Below, piece after piece: positions 25,326-34,960 of a stretch of 64,000 nucleotides of DNA (positions within the stretch are counted from its first letter, which is position 1; each line of letters starts with the position of its first letter). The DNA comes from Myotis daubentonii. Lineage: Eukaryota > Chordata > Mammalia > Chiroptera > Vespertilionidae. The stretch covers positions 105,330,102-105,394,101 of the forward strand of contig NC_081861.1 of the NCBI RefSeq assembly GCF_963259705.1. The letters run 5' to 3'. The notes under the pieces are model-generated. The model was not told the DNA's origin, ran no database searches, and saw only the letters and a program-made list of their open reading frames with translations. The position numbers and the translations under genes were made by a program.

Positions 25326-27069
25326 GTCTTTGATGAAAGGGAAAACACAAGTTCCTCTCTATATGGTCTGGAGTAACTGTAATTATTTTTAAAATAAAGC
25401 AAAATAATTTTATAAATATGGAGAATCATCATGATTGCTATTATGAAGGACATTTAACTAAAGCAGGGCATTTTGAATTGAAAATGAAATGGGGATAAAA
25501 AAACAAACCACACATACACCCTTATTTCTTGTTAATTAGATTCAGTGAAGGAAAAAATCAGTGCTAGAATGTTCACAAACATTCATTTGTGAAAGGAAAT
25601 TTTTGAACACTAGTGGAATACTTTTAAACAAATATCTGAGAAAAAAGACATCAATCCCTAATGAGTACTTTATATACTGTTTGTTGAGAACTATGATTAT
25701 TTTAAATCACATGTACCTTTCTTTATTTTTTATATCTTCATAGAAATCATTCAGTGTTATATAAGCAAGAGAGCCTTGCTAAAGTATCCAGGGTAAGCTG
25801 GCTTTTGAACCTCACCTTAGCTTAACATTCGTTTCTTCATACTATAATATACATACCAGGCTGTACAAACAGTAGAAAGCTAAAACATCATACAAAATGG
25901 AAACTTCATACTGGTAAATAAGCAAAAGTTGATAGGGTCCTTTAAAATATTATCCAATGGTCAATAAACATCAAGTTATGTACATTTTGGTTATGGGGCA
26001 TTCATCCTTTTATATTTTCATGAAATGCAGATCTGCAATTAGCTACTTCTCTGGGTAATTCTGTAGGTGTGCAAAAAATTTTAAAGTAAAAATTTTAAAA
26101 TGAGCCCAGATCCTTAGAGTGACTCCTTTCCCTATAACTTAACTCCAAATAGTTATTTAAACTCATTCAAAAAACATTTCCATAGCATCTTTAACTCTTT
26201 TTTAGGCTTATCTTGGTTGCTTCTCTGTGAGATACTACAGTGTGCTAAGCACTGTGAGACAAAGTAGGTAGCCTAGTTTTGGAAGGAAATTTGTTGAGAC
26301 TTCTAATTCAAAAAGTACTTTCACATCCCCAGAGAGGTCTAATGGGGTTTGCTTTGATATGTAAATGGTGATATTGCTTTCTCCTAGGGGACCCTGGAAA
26401 TCTGCCAAAGTACATAAGGGTAAAATATCCTTCAGGAGAGAAGCTGAGTTGCCTAGAACAGCCAAGTTTGTGTTTGGTCATCACAATACAATACCTATGT
26501 TAATAGTTTTTACTTCCAATAAAAATGTTTATATATTTACTCAGCTTAGTTATCTCACCCAATAGTTGGACCATACAGTTCTTACTTTATGGTGCTGTGT
26601 TACTAAACTTATAGCCTGCCTTTTAGATGCTATTTATGCCTCCTTTGACATATTCCATACAAATGCCAGAATTTAAAATAACATTTATCTTAGCTGGAAA
26701 TTGGAACAAAGTTTCAGCAACTTATTTCAATAAAGAGAACAACAATCAGAATGGAAAATAGCTAATATATAGGAAGAAAAGATAATTTCCACTCTAGATA
26801 TCATACATATCATGTTTGGAAGGAAAAGGGAGGCTGAAATTTTAAGTGGAACCTTTTTGCTTTAATCATATTTATCTTCTTTCTCTTGAGTTCCTTGTAA
26901 TTATTACTGTTCATTTAAATAAAAATCCATAAAGTAAGAGTTAACAATTCCAATAATTTTTATTACTGCCATACATTACTGATATCTTCTCTGAATTGAC
27001 AACTCTTATTCCATTCTTGACACTGGATTATATGCTTAATGATTCTTATATATTGTAAACTATAGTATT
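25326..27069. other. Unassigned stretch
   Basis: No named repeat and no supported gene. Confidence 0.5.
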
Positions 27070-27296
27070 AGTGATAATTTTGTTTTTTGTCTAAAGTTTT
27101 ACACATGTCTCCTTTTACCTCAATTGACTCCTCCCCTCCAGCCATTGCCACCCTGGGAAAGCCCCCATCGCTCCACTGTCTCTGTCCATAGGTTATGCTA
27201 ATACGCATACAAGTCCTTTGGTTGCTCTCTAACCACCCCTCACCCCTGCCATTTGTCTCTGGATCTATTCTTGTTCATCAAATTATGTTGATCATT

Positions 27297-28156
27297 ATAT
27301 CCCATATATGAGTGCGATCATGTGATATTTATCTTTCTCTGACTGGCTTATTTCACTTAATATAATGTTCTCCAGTTCCATCCATGATGTTGCAAATGGT
27401 AAAAGTTCCTTCTTTTTTACAGCAGTGTAGTATTCCATTGTGTAGATGTACCACAGTTTTCTAATCCACTCATCTGCTGATGGGCACTTAGGCTGTTTCC
27501 AAATCTTAGCTATGGTAAATTGTGCTGCTATGAATATAGGGGTGCATATATCCTTTCTAATTGGTATTTCTGGTTTCTGGGGATATAGTCGTTGAAGTGA
27601 AATTACTGGAACAAATGGGAGTTCCATTTTTAACTTTTTGAGGAAACTCCACTGTCTTCCACAGTATCTGCACCAGTCTGCATTCCCACAAGCAGTGCAA
27701 GAGGGTTCTTTTTTCTCTACATGCTCCCTAGCACTTGTCATTTGTTGAATTTTTTTATGGTAGCCATTCTGACAGGTGTGAGATGGTATCTCATTGTTGT
27801 TTGGATTTGCATTTCTCAGATGATTAGTGACTTTGAGCATGTTTTCATATGTCTCTTGGCCTTCTGTATGTACTCTTTCAAAAAGTGTCTATTTAGATCA
27901 TTTGTCAATTTTTTTTTATTGGTTTGTTTATCTTCCTTTTGTTAAGTTGTATGAGTCTGTAAATTTTAGAGATTAAACCTTTATCTGAAATATCATTGTC
28001 AAATGTGTTCTCCCATGCAGTGGGCTTCCTTGTTGTTTTGTTGATGGTTTATTTTGCTGTGCAGAAGATTTTTATTTTTTATGTACTCCCATTTGTTTAT
28101 TTTTTCCTTAGTCTCCATTGCCTAGGAGCTGTGTCTGTAAAGATATTGCTACAACA
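27297..28156 (-). pseudogene. L1 ORF2 C-terminal part (remnant)
   Basis: The minus strand encodes the end of L1 ORF2p: a C-rich segment (CTACGNADWCRYCGRQW), [38 protein letters not shown] and the end EYYTAVKKKELLPFATSWME. The open part runs from 27840 to 27295 (181 codons); upstream to 28156 the frame is broken. In an intact L1 this domain binds RNA and lies after the reverse transcriptase. The mariner at 28159 interrupts the same reading region. Confidence 0.88.
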
Positions 28157-28158
28157 TA

Positions 28159-28737
28159 AAGGGTGTCCCAAAATTCACGCAAGAAGTAACTGATAGAAAA
28201 CACAGGTTTATAATTTAAAATTGTAAATTTTTCTTGATTCATAAAGTATACAGTATAGGGTTATGTATGGAATAGAATATCGGGTAAAGGGCCTCCACGG
28301 CTTTGCTGGCACATACGCCCAAGAAACAGTTCAATTACTGCATGAGTCATTTCCTAGTCGTGTAATTTCCCGTTTTGGTGATCAGAATTGGCCGCCCAGA
28401 TCATGCGATTTAACACCATTGGACTTTTTTCTTTGTTTTTTTTTTTTTTTGAAGTCTAAGGATTACGCCAACAAGCCCACAACCACCCACTCCTTGAAGG
28501 AGGAAATTGAGCACTATATGAATGAAATTCAGCCACATTTAAGCAAAATGGTCATGGAAAATTTCAACAAAAGAGTGTGTATGTACCAGCAAAGCCGTGG
28601 AGGACATTTACCGATATACTATTCCATACATAACCCTATAGTGTATACTTTATGAATCAATAAAAAATTTACAATATTTAATTATAAACCTGTGTTTTCT
28701 CTCAAAATTACTTCTTGCATGAATTTTGGGACACCTT
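28159..28737 (+). mobile_element. Tc1/mariner derivative with long inverted ends
   Basis: TA dinucleotides flank it (28157-28158, 28738-28739). The ends AAGGGTGTCCCAAAATTCAC and its inverse are only the outermost part: about 160 bases at the left are a reverse complement of the right, including sequence coding for the transposase C-terminus (QQSRGGHLP). Between them is a plus-strand remnant of the transposase from an ETVQLLHESFPSRVISRFGD-like stretch through the third acidic motif CDLTPLDFF to NEIQPHLSKM, with a T13 run. The N-terminal DNA-binding part and first two catalytic residues are absent, so it cannot encode a working enzyme. It is inserted in L1 ORF2. Confidence 0.9.
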
Positions 28738-28807
28738 TAATATCTGCTATTTTGCTGACTATGGAGTCTTGTAGGATTTTTATGGTTTCCCGACTTACAT
28801 TCTAGTC

Positions 28808-29043
28808 CAGTGATGGCGAACCTATGACACGCGTGCCAAAGGTGACACACGAACTCATTTTTTTTGGTTGATTTTTCTTTGTTAAATGGCATTTAAATAT
28901 ATAAAATAAATATCAAAAATATAAGTCTTTGTTTTACTATGGTTGCAAATATTAAAAAATTTCTATATGTGACACGGCACCAGAGTTAACTTAGGGTTTT
29001 TCAAAATGCTGACACGCCGAGCTCAAAAGGTTCGCCATCGCTG
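28808..29043. mobile_element. nhAT nonautonomous hAT element
   Basis: Terminal inverted repeats CAGTGATGGCGAACCTATGA and its imperfect inverse ending GGTTCGCCATCGCTG. An exact 8-bp duplication TTCTAGTC lies at 28800-28807 and 29044-29051, the hallmark of hAT. At 236 bp it has no coding capacity. This TIR is the one I know from bat nhAT elements. Confidence 0.93.
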
Positions 29044-29051
29044 TTCTAGTC

Positions 29052-30347
29052 CTTTAGCCACTTTGAGTTTGTTTTTATGTATGGTGTAAGTTGGTAATCT
29101 AGTTTCATTTTTTTGCTTGTATCTGTCCGAATTTCCCAGCATCATTTATTGAAGAAACTGTGTTGACTCCATTGTATGCTCTTGCCTCCTTTGTCAAATA
29201 TGATTGAGCATAATGGTCTGGGTCGACTTATGGGTTCTCTGTTCTGTTCCATTGGTCTATATGTCTGTTCTTGTGCCAGTACCAGGCAATTTTGAGAACA
29301 GTGGCTTTGTAATATAGCATGACATCTGGTATTGTGATCCCTCCTACTTTGTTCTTCTTTCTCAGGATTGCTGTGGCTATTCTTTTTAAATTTTTTTTAT
29401 TCCAGATGAATTTTTGGAGAGTTTGTTCTAGATCTGTGAAATACAGTGGGGCCTTGACTTACGAGTGTCCCGACTAACGAGTTTTTTGAGATACCAGCTG
29501 TCTCTCCGCCGATTTTTTGCATTGAGTTGATAGAGTAATTTGAGTTAACCAGCTCCTTAATGAGCTCCTTAATGAGCTCAGTCTTGAAACGAATTAAACT
29601 CCTAAGTCAAGGCCCCACTTTATGCTGTTGGTATTTTAATGGGGATTGCATTGAATCTGTAGATTGATTTGGGTAATATAGACATTTTAATGATGTTGAT
29701 TCTACCAATCCATGAACATGTTATGTTCTTCCATGTGTTTATATCTTCCTCTATCTCTTTTTTCAATGCCCTGTTATTTCCCAATTACAGGTCTTTTACA
29801 TCTATAGTTAAGTTTATTCCTAGGTATCCTAATTTTTTTGGTGCATGATCTCTTTCTGTGAGATCATTATTGGTGTATAAAAAGGCCATAGATTTCTGGG
29901 TGTTAATTTTGTATCCTGCTACATTGCCAAATTCATTCATTAGGTCTAGTAGTTTTTTGATGGAGTCTCTGAGGTTTTCTATGTACAATATCATGTCTGT
30001 GAATAAGGACAGTTTTACTTATTCTTTTCCAATTCGGATGCCTTTTATTTCTTCTTGTCTGATCACTATAGCTAGCACTTCCAGTTCTATATTGAACAGG
30101 GGTGGTGAAAGTGGGCATCCCTGTCTTGTCCATGTTCTTAGGGGAAATGAGTTTAGTTTTTGCCCATTGAGTATGATGTTGGCTGTAGGTTTGTCATATA
30201 AGGTTTTTATTATGTTGAGATATGATCCCTCTACTCCCACTTTGCTGTGAATTTTTATTAAGAAAGGGTGTTGGATTTTGTCAAATGCTTTTTCTGCATT
30301 GATTGATATGATTATATGATTTTTGTCTATCAAATTGTTTTTGTGAT
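29052..30347 (-). pseudogene. L1 ORF2 reverse-transcriptase region, part 1
   Basis: Minus-strand frames give parts of the L1 [19 protein letters not shown] (motif A region), [20 protein letters not shown] (motif with QGCPLSP), and [20 protein letters not shown]. The YADD-type catalytic box lies in a broken stretch near 29990-30010. The frame is cut by the Tigger-like MITE and ends at the ERV. Confidence 0.88.
29444..29620. mobile_element. Tigger/pogo-like MITE
   Basis: Inverted ends: CAGTGGGGCCTTGACTTACG and the inverse of CTAAGTCAAGGCCCCACTT, flanked by TA (29442-29443, 29621-29622). It is 177 bp and noncoding. The end sequence resembles Tigger elements (CAGTGG...CTTGACTTACGA) and the TA target agrees; the subfamily is not determined. 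It contains a short direct repeat CTCCTTAATGAG. Confidence 0.78.
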
Positions 30348-30713
30348 TGAAGCAGGGGATCCCTCCGGGGTGAGGACGACGGGGCCCCAACGCGCTAGGG
30401 CGTCTGCATGCACGACCCCAGGGACCAGGTTCATTGACACAAATCCGTTTAATTGAGGAACTACAGGGGTATATATAGCATGAGGGGACCAATCAGAGGG
30501 AGACACGTTGCTATAGGCAACCAATCAGAGGGAGACACATTGCTATAGGCGACCAATGGCTGAAAGGCTGGGGTACTATGCATGTGGCTCTAGGAGTTAG
30601 TTCAGGCGGGCATTGCTACTTCCTGGTGTGCCGAGGAAGCATGTCATGGTGGAGTGTGCTCACACCATTGCAATAGCCACAGCGCTGAGACATACTTCCT
30701 GAGCTCTACTACA
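30348..30713 (-). repeat. ERV 3' LTR
   Basis: Minus strand runs TGTAGTAGAGCTCAGGAAG to CCCCTGCTTCA. It carries a TATATATA box, an ATTAAA polyadenylation signal about 20 bases downstream, and two copies of a 32-bp unit with CCAAT (ATTGG in sense) plus a third CCAAT. Confidence 0.93.
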
Positions 30714-30730
30714 TCTCCCCCTTCCTTTCT
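30714..30730 (-). promoter_or_regulatory. ERV polypurine tract
   Basis: AGAAAGGAAGGGGGAGA on the minus strand lies directly before the 3' LTR, where the primer for plus-strand DNA synthesis is expected. Confidence 0.9.
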
Positions 30731-30887
30731 AATTAGCGCCAAAGCAAAGGATTTGTCACTACTCAGAAGGAGATAGAAGGGCGGCCCTATAGATGGGTAA
30801 AAGGAGTAGCAGAGGTACGTGCCACTGGAAACTGGGAACACCAACTGGCATGAGAACACTAGGGTGAGGTATCACAGTCCACAGTCC

Positions 30888-31211
30888 TTATCTGTGTGCA
30901 CCCGTGCTACCAGCTGTGATGATAGCACACACCAACAAGAATAATGTTCCTGCCGACGGGTTCCCCTCTGGCGCCATGCACACGGCTTGGTCTTGTAGAG
31001 CCTTGATGTCACCCCAGGTGATGGGGTGGGCTCGTTGGTGTCTAGGTCGTCTCCGCCGTCGGGGCTGGTTCTCTTCTATGGTCAGGTCCTCCATTTCCTC
31101 CACGGGGGGCGATGGTGGCGACCTATGGCTCATCGCTGGTGGTGTAGGGTTTGACGTCACGAGCAGGGATCCACGAGGGACTTTTGTCGCCTTCTGGAAA
31201 AATACAAGCAA
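30888..31211 (-). pseudogene. ERV env leader (Rec/Rem-like arginine-rich), truncated env
   Basis: A 107-codon minus-strand frame overlapping the integrase end. It has MSHRSPPSPP, an acidic patch (EEMEDLTIEE), the arginine-rich run RRRRRPRHQR, ITWGDIKALQDQA, then a hydrophobic segment AGTLFLLVCAIITAG before a stop. This order (Arg-rich basic motif, W-x-x-[IL]-K, long signal-peptide hydrophobic core) is that of the env leader of betaretroviruses, from which Rec and Rem RNA-export proteins are made. The rest of env is nearly all deleted: only a short piece (about 30731-30860) remains before the polypurine tract. Any RNA-export function is inference. Confidence 0.72.
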
Positions 31212-32330
31212 TCCCTCTCCCCTGGGTTAAGAGCGGGTCAGGGCCTTTCCAGGCTCCGGTGAGTGGGTGTCTCCACCAGACCAAAGGAAGAGGTCTTGGT
31301 ATGTCCCGGAGTCCTCCCCAATGTTTATACATAGGGGTTAATCCATGCTCATCAAAATGAAAATAATTGAGGGTAGTTAAGGCTTGGGTTAGCAGTGTAT
31401 GAGGATTTCTCCCTATCACTCCCCCTTTTTCTTTAATCAGTTGGGCCTTGAGTTCCCTGTGTAGTCTTTCAATAATTGCCTGTCCCTGGGGTTATAGGGG
31501 ATGCCCATGGTATGCTTGATGTCATGTGATTTTAAGAAGTCTTGAAATAGAGTGCTGGTGTAGCATGGTCCATTGTCAGTTTTTACCTCCCACGGGAATC
31601 CAAGGATGAGAAAGGCAGCCTTGAAGGTGGCAATGCTATGTTTGGCTTTTTCCCCCGTTTGGGCCTGAGAGAACGTAGCTCCTGAGCAAGTATCTATGAC
31701 TGTGTGGACATATTTCGATTTGCCAAATGCTGGGACATGTGTGACATCCGCTTGCCATATGGCTTTGGGCTGTAGTCCTCGGGGATTGGCCCCTCTGGGT
31801 TGTAAAGGCCCGAGGGGTAGTAGAGGGCCGCAGGATCGGCAAGCACGTATGAGGTGCTTGCACTGAGCTAGGGGCAGATGGGGGAAGAGCTTATGGAGAG
31901 AGGAGGCTGACATATGAAATTTGGTGTGTAGGAGTCTGGCCTCTTCTATGGGTTGTAGGGTAAGAACTAGCTTGTCCGCTTCTGCGTTGCCTAGGGAAAG
32001 TGGGCCTGGTAGGCCAGTATGAGGCCAGGGCTGTTTACGGTTCTCTAGGATGTCCTTTAGGAGTTGGAGGCTCTGATCCTGCGGGGTATCTTTAACTCTT
32101 AAGGTGGAATACCCTATATTTTTTGCCATATGCACCATGTAAGCACTATCTGAGAATAAATTGACTGGACTATTTTGAGAGTAGAGAAGGGCATCTATTA
32201 TAGCTCTGAGTTCTCCTACTTGTGCTGAGCCTTGATAAGTATATCTAAGGTAAGTGGAGTTGGTGGAAGTTTTAGGGGACTTTATTATTGCTGCCCAGTA
32301 ATGCTTCCCCGCGTCAGTGAAGGCACTGGG
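31123..32330 (-). pseudogene. ERV pol: RNase H and integrase (frameshifted)
   Basis: The minus strand encodes RNase H with acidic positions in FTDAG, GELRAI and LFSDSAYMV and a late NAEAD; then the integrase zinc-binding region (H, H, then CRSC); then the core with WQADVTH and KTDNGPCY. The frame slips near 31485, just before the third catalytic position, and continues in another frame through the C-terminal domain (LTGAWKGPDPLL, GRGIACIFPEGD, WIPARDV) to about 31123. The RT core and protease that should precede it are absent. Known role of the family: RNA-strand removal and DNA insertion during retroviral replication; this copy is dead. Confidence 0.88.
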
Positions 32331-32332
32331 TA

Positions 32333-32460
32333 CCCTTTGAGGGAGCCGTTGACAGTTGGAGGTGGAATGCGGGAGTTGGTGCCCTTTGCAGCAGCCATTG
32401 ACAGTTGACGGTGGAATGGAGGAGTTGGTGGTGCCTTTTGCGAATCCCACTGACAGTAAC
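32333..32460 (-). repeat. 49-bp tandem repeat in the ERV
   Basis: Two full copies (32333-32381, 32382-32430) and a partial third, each with CCCTTTG, TTGACAGTTG and GGTGGAATG. They sit exactly where the gag relic meets RNase H. Confidence 0.88.
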
Positions 32461-32800
32461 AAAACCGTGATGGTTTGGGAGCTGAGCCCAGGGTGGAGGG
32501 AGGGATGGAGACACGGCTTCCGGGCGACGAGGCCGGAATGTCAGAGAAGGGGTAACGGTTTTTCCTCGTGGGTCCTTTTCAAGACCTTCTCCCAAGTGGA
32601 GGGCTCCCAAATGGGGGCCTCGATTAACCACAGATTGGACTGTAATAGATACTCCCAATGAGTTTGGAGTTCCTTTTCAGAGACCTTAACTCGCCTGCTC
32701 TGCAGTAAGGCGTGGAGCGCGCACTTGTGGCGCTCTCACCGAAGGGGGAAAGTTTCCCATTTTACTGTAGAGGGTTGCTCACCCGTCCAGCCATTCCGGG
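32461..32800 (-). pseudogene. ERV leader and gag matrix relic
   Basis: Between the primer-binding site and the tandem repeat. A short stretch of one minus-strand frame around 32580-32690 has a W-E-P...TWEKV pattern like the start of betaretroviral matrix protein, soon ended by a stop. No capsid or nucleocapsid motif remains. The assignment is tentative. Confidence 0.5.
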
Positions 32801-32802
32801 GG

Positions 32803-32820
32803 CCCCACGTTCGGGCGCCA
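32803..32820 (-). promoter_or_regulatory. ERV primer-binding site (Lys-type)
   Basis: TGGCGCCCGAACGTGGGG begins two bases inside the 5' LTR. It starts like a tRNA-Lys3 site (TGGCGCCCGAAC) and ends like a tRNA-Lys1,2 site (AACGTGGGG). Confidence 0.9.
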
Positions 32821-32822
32821 GA

Positions 32823-33188
32823 TGAAGCAGGGGGTCCCTCGGGGGTGAGGATGATGGAGCCCCAATGCACTAGGGCGTCTGCATGCACGACTCCAGGGAC
32901 CGGGTTCATTGACGCAGATCCGTTTAATTGAGGAACTACAGGGGTATATATAGCATGAGGGGACCAATCAGAGGGAGACACGTTGCTATAGGCGACCAAT
33001 CAGAGGGAGACACATTGCTATAGGCGACCAATGGCTGAAAGGCTGGGGTACTATGCATGTGGCTCTAGGAGTTAGTTCAGGCGGGCATTGCTACTTCCTG
33101 GTGTGCCAAGGAAGCATGTCATGGTGGAGTGTGCTCACACCATTGCAACAGCCACAGTGCTAAGACATACTTCCTGAGCTCTACTACA
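32823..33188 (-). repeat. ERV 5' LTR
   Basis: Same length and ends as the 3' LTR. TATA-like box at about 32944-32952; ATTAAA at 32923-32928; 32-bp CCAAT-bearing units at 32962-32993 and 32994-33025, with a third CCAAT next. Confidence 0.93.
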
Positions 33189-34944
33189 TGTGATGTATCA
33201 TATTTATTGATTTTTTGGACATTGTACCATCCTTCCATCCCCAGAATAAATCACACTTGGTCATGGTGTATGATCTTTCTAATGTAATGCAGAGTCTGAT
33301 TTGCTAGAATTTTGTGGAGGGATTTGGCATCTATGTTCATCAAGGATATTGGCCTGTGGTTCTCTTTTTTTGTGGTATCTTTATCTAGTTTTGGGATTAG
33401 GGCATTACTGGCCTCATAGGAAGAGCTTAGAAGTGTGCCTTCCTCTTGAATTTTTTGGAATAGTCTGAGGAGTACAGGTTGTAGATCTTCTTTGAATGCT
33501 TGGTAGAACTCCCCTGTAAAGCTGTCCAGACCAGGGCTTTTGTTAGCTGGAAGATTTTTAATTGCTGATTCAATTTCTTTGGTAGTTATTGGACTATTCA
33601 GGTTTTTTAAATTCGCTCTGATTGAGTTTTGGGAGCTTGTATTTTTCTAAGAATATGTCCATTTCATCTAGGTTGTCCATTTTGTTGGAATAGAGTTGTT
33701 CATAGTATTTTTCCATAATCAAATGTATTTCTCTGAGATCAGTTGTTACTTCACCTTTTTCATTTCTGGTTTTGTTTATTTGGGTCCTCTCTCTTTGCTT
33801 CTTGGTGAGCCTGGCTAGAGGTTCACCAAACTTGTTTATCCTTTCATAGAACCAACTATTGGTTTTATTGATCTTTTGTATTATTTTTTTGGTCTCTATG
33901 TTGTTTATTTCCACTCTGATCTTTACTATTTCCTTACTTCTTCTAATGTTGGGTTTTTCTTGTTACTCTCTAACTCTTTGAGTTGTAGGATTAGATAATT
34001 TATTACCTTTTTTTTTTTCTTGTTTTTTTGAGGTAGGCCTGTAGAGCTATGAACTTTCCTCTCAGGACTGCTTTCACTGTATCTCATAGATTTTGGATTG
34101 TTGTGTTTTCATTGTCATTTGTTGCCATGATGCTTTTTTATTCTTCTTTGATCTCTTTGGTAACACAATCATTGATTAACAGCATGTTATTTAAGCTCCA
34201 GGTGTTTGCTTTTTTATTGTTTTTATTGTAGTTGATTTCTAGTTTTATGCCATTGTGATCTGAGAAGATACTTGATATGGTTTCTATCTTCTTGAATTTG
34301 AAGAGACTTTGCCTGTGTCCCAAAATGTGGTCTATCTTTGAAAATGACCCATGTACACTTGTGAAAAATGTATATTCTGTGGCTTTGGGCTGAAATGTCC
34401 TGACGATGTCAATTAATTCCATCTGATCTAGTGAGTCATTTAGGATTGATGTTTCTTTGCTGATTTTTTGTTTAGAAGATTTTTCCAGTGGTGTTAGTGG
34501 TGTATTAAAGTCCCCTACTATGACTGTATTGCTGTCAATCTCTCCCTTGATATCCTCTAGAAGGATTTTTATGTATTTGAGTTCTCCTGTATTGGGTGTG
34601 TATATGTTTACCAGAGTTATATCTTCTTAATGAATTGCTCCCTTTGGTATTTATGAAGTGGTCTTCTTTATCTCTTCTTATGGCCTCCACTTTGAGGCCT
34701 AATTTGTGAGATGTAGGTATTGCTACCTCAGCTTTTTTTTTTTTTTTTTCATTTCCATTTGCCCGAAAAACCTTTTCCCATCCCTTCACCATCAGTCTGT
34801 GTGGGTTCCTTGTTCTGAGGTGGTTCTCCATACACAGAAGATATATGGGTCATGTTTTCTTATCCACTCAGCTACCTTATATTTTTTGATTGGGGCATTT
34901 TATCCATTTACATTTAAAGTTATTATTGATAGGTACTTGTTTGT
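33189..34944 (-). pseudogene. L1 ORF2 endonuclease and RT, part 2
   Basis: The continuation of ORF2 on the 5' side of the ERV. Minus-strand frames show the endonuclease end (FTSVHGSFSKIDHILGHR, then SSIFSDHNGIKLEINY with the SDHN catalytic motif) and the linker before the RT (KKQRERTQINKTRNEKGEVT, EKYYEQLYSNKMDNLDEMD). There are stops and frame breaks, including T/A-run changes near 34010 and 34730. Confidence 0.87.
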
Positions 34945-34960
34945 CACCATTTTTATTCTT

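Larger units (their letters stand above)
30348..33188 (-). mobile_element. Class II (betaretrovirus-like) ERV, deletion derivative
   Basis: A provirus of 2,841 bp inserted in L1 ORF2 with a 6-bp duplication TGTGAT (30342-30347, 33189-33194). Both LTRs are 366 bp, start TG and end CA. Inside, in sense (minus) order: a Lys-type primer-binding site, a gag leader/matrix relic, a 49-bp tandem repeat, RNase H and integrase, an env leader, and a polypurine tract. Protease, most of gag, the RT core and most of env are missing, and the remaining frames are broken, so it cannot make virus. The 6-bp duplication, Lys PBS and env leader type place it with class II. LTRs differ at about 16 sites by eye. 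Confidence 0.93.

Noticed and set aside
25211..25453. 80-codon Ser/Leu-rich minus-strand frame
   Set aside because: It is the translation of a polypurine tract.
28263..28655. 130-codon plus-strand frame as a host gene
   Set aside because: It is the transposase C-terminal remnant of a mariner flanked by TA and inverted ends.
29560..29585. Repeated CTCCTTAATGAG as a regulatory operator
   Set aside because: It is a small direct duplication inside a MITE and needs no regulatory meaning.
31437..32462. 341-codon frame as a domesticated integrase gene
   Set aside because: It starts in a tandem repeat, breaks before the third catalytic position, and lies between two LTRs with a duplication. Nothing suggests selection.
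30348..33188. Two separate solo LTRs
   Set aside because: PBS, polypurine tract and pol sequence lie between them in matching orientation, and the TGTGAT duplication is found only at the outer edges.
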